Shown here piece by piece: positions 57,546 to 64,000 of a stretch of DNA of 64,000 nucleotides; position 1 is the stretch's first letter; each line of letters opens with the position of its first letter. This DNA comes from Streptomyces sp. CG1 (GTDB lineage: Bacteria; Actinomycetota; Actinomycetes; Streptomycetales; Streptomycetaceae). The notes under the pieces were generated by a model. The model had not been told where the DNA came from and searched no databases. It saw nothing but the letters and a program-made list of their open reading frames with translations. The stretch lies in assembly GCF_041080625.1 (NCBI RefSeq), contig NZ_CP163518.1:8611501-8675500 (forward strand). Direction: 5' to 3'. Made by a program: the position numbers and the translations under genes.

Positions 57546-58958
57546 GTGAGCCGACCTCACGTCGTGATCGTCGGCGCCGGTTTCGCCGGGTACCGGGCTG
57601 CCCGCACGCTGGCCCGGCTGACCCGGAACCGGGCCGACATCACCCTGCTGAACCCGACCGACTACTTCCTGTACCTGCCGCTGCTGCCCCAGGTCGCCGC
57701 CGGCATCCTGGAGGCCCGCAGGGTCACCGTGTCGCTGCCGGGCACCCTGCGCGGGGTGCGGCTGGTGCTCGGCGAGGCGGACCATGTCGACCTCGACGCG
57801 TGCAGCGTCCACTACAGCGACCCCGAGGGCGGCACCGGCACCCTCGGCTACGACCGGCTGGTGCTGTGCGTCGGCAGCGTCAACAAGCTGCTGCCCGTCC
57901 CCGGGGTCGCCGAGCACGCGCACGGCTTCCGCGGGCTGCCCGAGGCGCTGTATCTGCGCGACCACGTGACCCGGCAGGTGGAACTGGCCGCCGCGGACGA
58001 CGACCCGAAGAGCAGCACGGCCCGGTGCACCTTCGTCGTGGTCGGCGCCGGCTACACCGGCACCGAGGTGGCCGCGCACATGCAGCTGCTCACCGACCGG
58101 CTGGCCCGCCGCAGCCCGCTGCGCGGCGTCCGGCCCCGCTGGCTGCTGCTGGACGTCGCGGACCGCGTGCTGCCCGAGCTGGACCAACGGCTCTCCCGCA
58201 CCGCCGACCGGGTGCTGCGGGCGCGGGGCGTGGACGTGCGCATGGGCACCTCGGTGAAGGAGGCCACCCATGACGGGGTGCTGCTCACCGACGGGGAGTT
58301 CGTCCCCTCCCGGACCCTGGTGTGGTGCGTGGGCGTACGCCCGGATCCGCTGGTGGAGGTCGTCGGGCAGCCGCTGGAGCGGGGCCGGCTGATCGTCGAC
58401 CCGCAGCTGCGGGTGCCGGGCCGGCCCGAGGTGTTCGGCTGCGGGGACGCGGCCGCCGTACCGGACCTGGACCGTCCGGGCGCCTTCACGCCGATGACGG
58501 CCCAGCACGCATGGCGGCAGGGCAAGGTCGCCGGGGAGAACGTGGCCGCCTCGCTCGGCCTCGGGCGGCGCCGGCGGGCGTACCGCCATCGCGACCTCGG
58601 TTTCGCGGTCGACCTCGGCGGCATCCAGGGCGCCGCGAACCCGTTCGGCATCCCGCTGTCCGGCCCGGCGGCCGGCGCGGTCACCCGCGGCTACCACCTG
58701 GCGGCGCTTCCCGCGGGCCGCGTCCGGGTGGCCGCCGACTGGCTGCTGGACGCCGTACTGCCGTGCCAGGGCGTCCAGTTGGGCCTCGTCCGGTCCTGGG
58801 CGGTCCCCCTGGACACGGCCTCCCCGGAGCTGCCACGGGTACCGGGCGCCCCGGAACGGACGGGCCGACCGGAGCAGGCCGGCTCCACCGGCGGCCCGGA
58901 CCACCCCGCCCCCGGCCCCGTCCGGCGCACCGATCCCCCGGACCCCGCCGCCGGCTGA
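57546..58958 (+). CDS. Type II NADH dehydrogenase (NDH-2)-like FAD oxidoreductase
   Basis: A 470-residue flavoprotein transferring electrons from NAD(P)H to quinone at the membrane. The FAD motif VIVGAGFAGYRAARTLARL is near residue 8, TDYFLYLPLLPQVAAGILE is the NDH-2 hallmark, the NAD-binding motif is VVGAGYTGTEVAAHMQLL, and the second FAD block is GRPEVFGCGDAAAVPDL. A Pro/Gly/Asp-rich tail of about 40 residues replaces the usual membrane-anchor helix. GTG 57,546 follows GGAGGCGCCCC. It lies 50 bp upstream of transketolase in the same direction and is probably co-transcribed. Confidence 0.9.
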   Translation: MSRPHVVIVGAGFAGYRAARTLARLTRNRADITLLNPTDYFLYLPLLPQVAAGILEARRVTVSLPGTLRGVRLVLGEADHVDLDACSVHYSDPEGGTGTLGYDRLVLCVGSVNKLLPVPGVAEHAHGFRGLPEALYLRDHVTRQVELAAADDDPKSSTARCTFVVVGAGYTGTEVAAHMQLLTDRLARRSPLRGVRPRWLLLDVADRVLPELDQRLSRTADRVLRARGVDVRMGTSVKEATHDGVLLTDGEFVPSRTLVWCVGVRPDPLVEVVGQPLERGRLIVDPQLRVPGRPEVFGCGDAAAVPDLDRPGAFTPMTAQHAWRQGKVAGENVAASLGLGRRRRAYRHRDLGFAVDLGGIQGAANPFGIPLSGPAAGAVTRGYHLAALPAGRVRVAADWLLDAVLPCQGVQLGLVRSWAVPLDTASPELPRVPGAPERTGRPEQAGSTGGPDHPAPGPVRRTDPPDPAAG

Positions 58959-59008
58959 CCCCGCGGGCCGTGACCCCACTCGACACCCGACTCTGTACAA
59001 GGAGACTC

Positions 59009-60856
59009 ATGAACACCGCAGAACTCGCCGAACTGGGACAGCAGTTGCGTGTGGACAGTGTGCGGGCGTCCGATGCCGCGGGCTCCGGGCACCCCACGTC
59101 CTCGATGTCCGCCGCCGATCTGCTGGCCGTGCTGCTCGCCCACCACCTGCGCTACGACTTCGAGCGGCCCGGACACCCCGCCAACGACCGCTTCGTGCTG
59201 TCCAAGGGCCACGCCTCGCCCCTGCTGTACGCCGCGTACAAGGCCGCCGGTGTCATCGAGGACGGCGAACTGCTCACCTTCCGCAGGATCGGCAGCCGGC
59301 TCGAAGGACATCCGACGCCCCGGCGGCTGCCCTGGGTGGAGACCGCCACCGGATCCCTCGGCCAGGGCCTGCCGGTCGGCGTCGGCATCGCCCTCGCCGG
59401 CAAGCACCTGGACCGCACCGGCTACCGGGTGTGGGTGCTGTGCGGCGACAGCGAGCTGGCCGAGGGCTCGGTGTGGGAGGCCGCCGAACACGCCGGGTAC
59501 GAGCGCCTGGACAACCTGATCACGGTCGTGGACGTCAACCGGCTCGGCCAGCGCGGCCCCACCCGGCACGGCCACGACCTGGACGCCTACGCCCGCCGCT
59601 TCGAGGCCTTCGGCTGGCGCACCCTCGAGGTCGACGGCCATGACGTCGACGCGATCGACCGGGTGTACGGCGAAGCGCTGGCCACGGACGGACAGCCCGT
59701 CGCGATCCTCGCCCGCACCCTCAAGGGCAAGGGCGTCGCCGCCGTCGAGGACCGCGAGGGTCACCACGGAAAGCCGCTGCCGGACGCCGAGGAGGCCATC
59801 GCCGAGCTGGGCGGACCCCGCAGTCTGCACGTCCGGGTGAACGAACCGCCGGCCGCCGCGGCGCTGCGTGACCTGACCACCGAGGTGCTCCAGCTCCCGC
59901 GCTACGACAAGGGCGACGAGGTCGCGACCCGGGACGCCTTCGGCGCGGCGCTCGCGGCGCTCGGCACCGCCCGCGGCGACGTCGTCGCCCTGGACGGCGA
60001 GGTCGGCGACTCCACCCGCACCGAGGAGTTCGCCAAGGCGCACCCCGAGCGGTTCTTCGAGTGCTACATCGCCGAACAGCAGCTGGTCGCCGCGGCCGTC
60101 GGCATGGCCGCGCGGGGCTGGCTGCCGTACGCCTCGACGTTCGCCGCGTTCTTCACCCGCGCCTACGATTTCGTGCGCATGGCGTCCATCAGCGGCTCCG
60201 GCATCAACCTGGTCGGCTCGCACGCCGGAGTCGCGATCGGGCAGGACGGGCCCTCGCAGATGGGCCTGGAGGATCTGGCCATGTTCCGCGCCCTGTACGG
60301 CTCGACCGTGCTGTATCCGTGCGACGCCAACCAGACCGCACGGCTGGTCGCGGCCATGTCCGGGCTGGACGGCATCCGCTATCTGCGCACCTCGCGCGGG
60401 AAGACACCGGTGATCTACGGCCCCGAGGAGGAGTTCCCGGTCGGCGGCAGCAAGACGCTCCGGTCGAGCGAGGAGGACCGGCTGACGGTCGTCGCGGCCG
60501 GGGTCACCGTGCCCGAGGCGCTGGCCGCGGCCGACCGGCTCGCCGACGACGGCGTCCGGGTGCGGGTGATCGACCTGTACTCCGTCAAGCCCGTCGACAC
60601 GGCCACGCTGCGCCGGGCCGCCGAGGAGACCGGCTGTCTGCTCACCGTGGAGGACCACCACGCCGAGGGCGGCCTCGGCGACGCCGTCGCGGAGGCCTTC
60701 GCCGACGGCCGGCCCGTGCCCCGGCTGGTCCGGCTCGCGGTGCGCGCCATGCCGGGCTCGGCCGCGCCCGACGAGCAGCTGCACGCGGCCGGCATCGACG
60801 CCCTCGGTATCGCGGCGGCCGCCAAGCTGCTGGTGGAGGAGACGATCGTGCGATGA
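59009..60856 (+). CDS. tkt: Transketolase
   Basis: A thiamine-diphosphate enzyme of 615 residues that moves two-carbon units between sugars (pentose phosphate pathway). The N-terminal part has AAGSGHPTSSMSAADLLAVL, LSKGHASPLLYAAYKAAG and the TPP motif GDSELAEGSVWEAAEHAGYE ending in NLITVVDVNRLGQRG. The middle pyrimidine domain has VALDGEVGDS, FFECYIAEQQLVAAAVGMAA and PYASTFAAFFTRAYDFVRMA, and the C-terminal domain is complete. It is the shorter, single-chain type resembling fused transketolase N and C subunits. ATG 59,009 follows AAGGAG. Confidence 0.94.
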   Translation: MNTAELAELGQQLRVDSVRASDAAGSGHPTSSMSAADLLAVLLAHHLRYDFERPGHPANDRFVLSKGHASPLLYAAYKAAGVIEDGELLTFRRIGSRLEGHPTPRRLPWVETATGSLGQGLPVGVGIALAGKHLDRTGYRVWVLCGDSELAEGSVWEAAEHAGYERLDNLITVVDVNRLGQRGPTRHGHDLDAYARRFEAFGWRTLEVDGHDVDAIDRVYGEALATDGQPVAILARTLKGKGVAAVEDREGHHGKPLPDAEEAIAELGGPRSLHVRVNEPPAAAALRDLTTEVLQLPRYDKGDEVATRDAFGAALAALGTARGDVVALDGEVGDSTRTEEFAKAHPERFFECYIAEQQLVAAAVGMAARGWLPYASTFAAFFTRAYDFVRMASISGSGINLVGSHAGVAIGQDGPSQMGLEDLAMFRALYGSTVLYPCDANQTARLVAAMSGLDGIRYLRTSRGKTPVIYGPEEEFPVGGSKTLRSSEEDRLTVVAAGVTVPEALAAADRLADDGVRVRVIDLYSVKPVDTATLRRAAEETGCLLTVEDHHAEGGLGDAVAEAFADGRPVPRLVRLAVRAMPGSAAPDEQLHAAGIDALGIAAAAKLLVEETIVR

Positions 60857-61003
60857 CCGCCGTATCCGCGAGGGCGGTCGGCAGGCCGGCGAGCTGTGGC
60901 GTGCGCCGGGCAGCAGGGCCAGGCTGGAGCTGACGAACCCCGCCCGCTTCCTCACCCCGAAGGGAGCCGGCAGGGAACCGGGCCGCGCCCCGAAGGAGAC
61001 ACC

Positions 61004-61684
61004 ATGACCGGACCGCGTTACGTCTACGCCGTCTGCCGCCCCTTCGGGACGCCCCTGCAGGCCGAACTCAAGGGCGTCGGGGGCGCCCCGCCGGCCCTGC
61101 TGCGCCACCACGACCTGATCGTGGTGGTCAGTACGGTCCCGGCGGCGGACTGCTGCGAGGACGCCCTGAAGGCGCACCTGGACGACCCGGACTGGCTGGA
61201 CGCCACCGCCCGTGCGCACCAGGGCGTGATCGACGCGCTCACCACGGTCACCACCCCGCTGCCGCTCCGGCCCGGGATCGTCTTCCAGGACGACTGGTCG
61301 GTGCGCATGATGATCGAGGCCCGTGAGGACGAATTCCGGCGCACCCTCGACCGGCTGGAGGGCCGGGTGGAGTGGGGTGTGACGCTGTCCCTGGAGCCCG
61401 AACCCGCCGAGCCCGCCCCCGCGCGGGCCGAGGCGTTCGCCCGGTCGCTGCACGAGCTTCTCTCCCGGCACGCCGAGGATTCCCGGCTGCACACTCCCGA
61501 GATTTCCGGGCTGTCCACCGTGCCCGGCCGGAACGTCCTCGCCGCGGCCTATCTCGTGCCTCGCGCGCAGTCCGAGGAATTCGTGGAACTGGTGGATCGC
61601 GCGCGCGACGAGGCGCCCGGAATCCGCGTGGAACTCACCGGCCCCTGGGCCGCCTATTCCTTCACGGGGGAGGTGGTGCCGTAA
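61004..61684 (+). CDS. GvpL/GvpF-family gas vesicle protein (orphan)
   Basis: A 226-residue protein of the GvpL/GvpF family: YVYAVCRPFGTPLQAELKGV at the N-terminus, HHDLIVVVSTVPAADCCEDA, ATARAHQGVIDALTTVTTPL, PLRPGIVFQDDWSVRMMIEA and the C-terminal GPWAAYSFTGEVV, the family's most conserved end. In gas-vesicle clusters these are minor shell or assembly proteins. Here no gvpA, gvpO or other gvp gene is near; the neighbours are transketolase and a methyltransferase. ATG 61,004 follows GAAGGAGACACC. It may have another role or help a cluster elsewhere. Confidence 0.9.
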   Translation: MTGPRYVYAVCRPFGTPLQAELKGVGGAPPALLRHHDLIVVVSTVPAADCCEDALKAHLDDPDWLDATARAHQGVIDALTTVTTPLPLRPGIVFQDDWSVRMMIEAREDEFRRTLDRLEGRVEWGVTLSLEPEPAEPAPARAEAFARSLHELLSRHAEDSRLHTPEISGLSTVPGRNVLAAAYLVPRAQSEEFVELVDRARDEAPGIRVELTGPWAAYSFTGEVVP

Positions 61685-61716
61685 CCGTCTTCCCCTGTCA
61701 GGACCGTCATCCCGGA

Positions 61717-62538
61717 TCAGGCTTCCTTACGGCACAGAATCTCCCCGTGCAGGACCGCGAACCAGCCGTCCTCCCGCCGGCCCCACTCCCGCCACGCCCC
61801 GGACACGGCCCGCAGCTGGTCCTCGGTGGCGTGGCCGCCCTGCGCGGCCCGTTCCGCGTAGGCGGAGGCCAGGGTGCGGTCCGCCCACAGACCGCTCCAC
61901 CAGGCCCGCTCCTCGGGCGTGGCGAACGTCCAGGTGCTGGAGGTGACGGTGATGTCGGTCAGCCCCGCGGCCAGCGCCCACGCTTTGAGCCGGCGCCCGG
62001 CGTCGGGCTCACCGCCATTGGCCCGGGCCACCCGCTCGTACAGGTCCAGCCAGTCGTCCAGGCCCGGCACCGCCGGATACCAGGTCATCGCCGCGTAGTC
62101 CGCGTCGCGTACGGCGATGAACCCGCCCGGCTTCGTCACCCGGCGCATCTCGCGCAGTGCCTGCACCGGGTCACCGACGTGCTGCAGCACCTGGTGGGCG
62201 TGGACCACACAGAACGTGTCGTCGGGATAGTCCAGCGCGTGGACGTCGGCGACCGCGAAGTCCACGTTGGTCAGACCGCGCCCGGCGGCGGTGGCCCGTG
62301 CCGGGTCCAGGATGCCGGGCGCGTGGTCGACGCCGGTGACCCGGCCGTCCGGTACCAGCTCCGCCAGGTCGGCGGTGATGGTGCCCGGCCCGCAGCCGAT
62401 GTCCAGGATCTTCATGTGCGGCTTCAGGGAGCCGAGCAGATAGGCCGCGGAGTTGGCGGCGGTCCGCCAGGTGTGCGAACGCAGCACCGACTCGTGGTGC
62501 CCGTGTGTGTAGACGGCGGTCTCCTGTGCTTTCGGCAT
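61717..62538 (-). CDS. SAM-dependent methyltransferase (UbiE-like)
   Basis: A 273-residue class I methyltransferase: motif I LDIGCGPGTITADLAELVPD, motif II ADVHALDYPDDTFCVVHAHQ and motif III VTKPGGFIAVRDADYAAMTW are all present and spaced as in UbiE/MenG-type enzymes. The C-terminal part (ATPEERAWWSGLWADRTLAS) is typical of Streptomyces small-molecule methyltransferases. Substrate unknown. ATG 62,538 follows GGGGAACAGCC. Single gene convergent with gvpL/F and divergent from the histidine phosphatase. Confidence 0.9.
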   Translation of the reverse strand: MPKAQETAVYTHGHHESVLRSHTWRTAANSAAYLLGSLKPHMKILDIGCGPGTITADLAELVPDGRVTGVDHAPGILDPARATAAGRGLTNVDFAVADVHALDYPDDTFCVVHAHQVLQHVGDPVQALREMRRVTKPGGFIAVRDADYAAMTWYPAVPGLDDWLDLYERVARANGGEPDAGRRLKAWALAAGLTDITVTSSTWTFATPEERAWWSGLWADRTLASAYAERAAQGGHATEDQLRAVSGAWREWGRREDGWFAVLHGEILCRKEA

Positions 62539-62721
62539 GGCTGTTCCCCTTCACCCTCGTCTCCGCTGGTACGCATCACCGTACGCGCGCATGCCGAATA
62601 ATGAGATCAGCGTCTTGCATATTGGATAAGTGGGGCCGTGCGGTGGCCGGTTACTCTGAGGTGCCCGTTTCTTGTGCCTGTCTGCGCCGGGCGCCCGGCC
62701 GGCGCGTAAGGAGACCCCCGG

Positions 62722-63378
62722 ATGCGCCTCCTCCTCGTCCGTCACGGTGAGACCCCGTCCAACGTGGACCACCTGCTGGACACCGCCGTGCCCGGTCCCG
62801 GGCTGACCCCGCTCGGCGCGGCACAGGCAGCCGCACTGCCCGAGGCGCTCGCCGGGGAGGACATCGAGGCCCTCTACGTCTCCACGATGCTGCGCACCCA
62901 GCTCACCGCCGCCCCGCTGGCCGCAGCCCGGGGCCTCGAGACGACCGTCCGCGACGGCATACGCGAGGTGTCCGCCGGCGACCTGGAGATGCTGCCCGGG
63001 GAGTCCCCCGAGGGACGGGAGTACATGCGCACGGTGTTCGCGTGGGCCGCCGGCGACACCGCGCAGCGCATCCCCGGCGGGGAGAGCGGCGAAGAGGCCC
63101 TCGCCCGGTACGACGCCGTGATCGCGGAAGCCGCCGCGAGCGGCGCCGCCGCCGTCGCCCTGGTCAGCCACGGTGCCGCGATCCGCCTGTGGACCGCCGC
63201 CCGCGCCGACAACGTCGACGTCGCCTTCGCCGCCGCCCACCCCCTGCGGAACACCGGCGTGGTCGTCCTGGAGGGCTCGCCGTCCGACGGCTGGAAGGTC
63301 CTGTCCTGGGACAGTGCCACGGTGGAACCGGCGGGCGAGACCGGCCCGACGGGGGAGCCGGTGGAGACGGCGCAGTAG
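62722..63378 (+). CDS. Histidine phosphatase (phosphoglycerate mutase-like)
   Basis: A 218-residue phosphatase of the RHG superfamily. The phosphorylated His is in LLLVRHGETPSNVDHLLDT, the partner Arg in VSTMLRTQLTAAPL, the acid/base Glu in REVSAGDLEML, and the second His in VALVSHGAAIRLWTAARA. The order and length fit small phosphoglycerate-mutase-like phosphatases whose substrate is not predictable. Cytoplasmic. ATG 62,722 follows GTAAGGAGACCCCCGG. It is followed by the ABC-F gene 72 bp downstream. Confidence 0.92.
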   Translation: MRLLLVRHGETPSNVDHLLDTAVPGPGLTPLGAAQAAALPEALAGEDIEALYVSTMLRTQLTAAPLAAARGLETTVRDGIREVSAGDLEMLPGESPEGREYMRTVFAWAAGDTAQRIPGGESGEEALARYDAVIAEAAASGAAAVALVSHGAAIRLWTAARADNVDVAFAAAHPLRNTGVVVLEGSPSDGWKVLSWDSATVEPAGETGPTGEPVETAQ

Positions 63379-63450
63379 CAGCCGGTTGCTCACGGACCCG
63401 GCACATAAGCGTTTGCCCCGGCACCGGCCGTCCCCGCAGAATGCCTGCCC

Positions 63451-64000
<550 letters not shown>

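Overview
The window is high-GC actinobacterial DNA, almost certainly from a Streptomyces: most third codon positions are G/C, GTG starts are common, ribosome sites are purine-rich, and the gene families are typical of the genus (SpoIIE-type phosphatases with PAS/GAF and ATPase domains, SS-TAP-like secreted aminopeptidase, small cold shock protein, PucR and TetR regulators, many insertion sequences).

The layout is a housekeeping backbone broken by one large island. Left backbone (1-5.12 kb, mostly minus strand): 3-hydroxyacyl-CoA dehydrogenase (partial), HEAT-repeat protein, RidA-like protein, secreted tripeptidyl-aminopeptidase-like hydrolase, and the C-terminal two thirds of an Rv2578c-type radical SAM protein. 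The N-terminal 96 codons of that same radical SAM gene lie 30.4 kb away, at 35,530-35,820, on the same strand and in the right order. Joining the two pieces restores the CX3CX2C cluster-binding motif, so about 5.13-35.53 kb is an insertion into this gene. Only about 6-9 bp are shared at the two junctions, and the rebuilt empty element site has a dyad. Both facts fit a serine-integrase attachment site, but no integrase gene is visible in the island.

Island, part 1 (5.1-16.3 kb): a frameshifted SpoIIE phosphatase, a solitary sufC, a truncated site-2 protease, a frameshifted cold shock gene, IS21 and IS5 relics, a TetR/serine-hydrolase pair with a 17-bp palindromic operator, and a polymorphic-toxin relic (ALF repeats, Hint domain, AT-richer toxin tail) overlapping a probable immunity gene. 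Island, part 2 (16.3-34.9 kb) is bracketed by two almost identical 1,186-bp insertion sequences in inverted orientation. Both encode a DDE transposase whose catalytic Glu is replaced by Gly. Between them lie a DsbA-like lipoprotein, a decayed hydrolase, a divergent epimerase/LysR pair with a 19-bp palindrome, another IS pair, a PucR regulator, and what I consider the most interesting system in the window: an amino-acid-dehydrogenase/MFS pair followed by a tight five-gene operon (4-hydroxymandelate synthase/HPPD-like, hydroxymandelate oxidase, BacA/SalX-like prephenate-fold enzyme, malate synthase G with an altered glyoxylate pocket, quinone oxidoreductase). The set suggests a hydroxyphenylglyoxylate-centred pathway leading to an amino acid and/or an aryl-malate. 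The island ends in a nest of IS110, IS481/IS3-like and IS5 fragments and one small gene of unknown function.

Right backbone (35.5-64 kb): SRPBCC protein, a 14-TM MFS exporter with three C-terminal beta-sandwich domains, an intact PAS-GAF-SpoIIE-ATPase protein, methyltransferase, SDR, decayed ricin-type lectin, secreted propeller/Ig-like protein, a translationally coupled four-peptidase operon (DppA-like, M20, S9, S66) probably for peptidoglycan-peptide or dipeptide turnover, a secreted X-Pro-peptidase-like hydrolase, acetyltransferase, DUF5107/TPR protein, glyoxalase-fold protein, NDH-2, transketolase, an orphan GvpL/F, a methyltransferase, a histidine phosphatase and the start of an ABC-F protein. 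All functional names rest on reading translated sequences by eye; no database search was possible.
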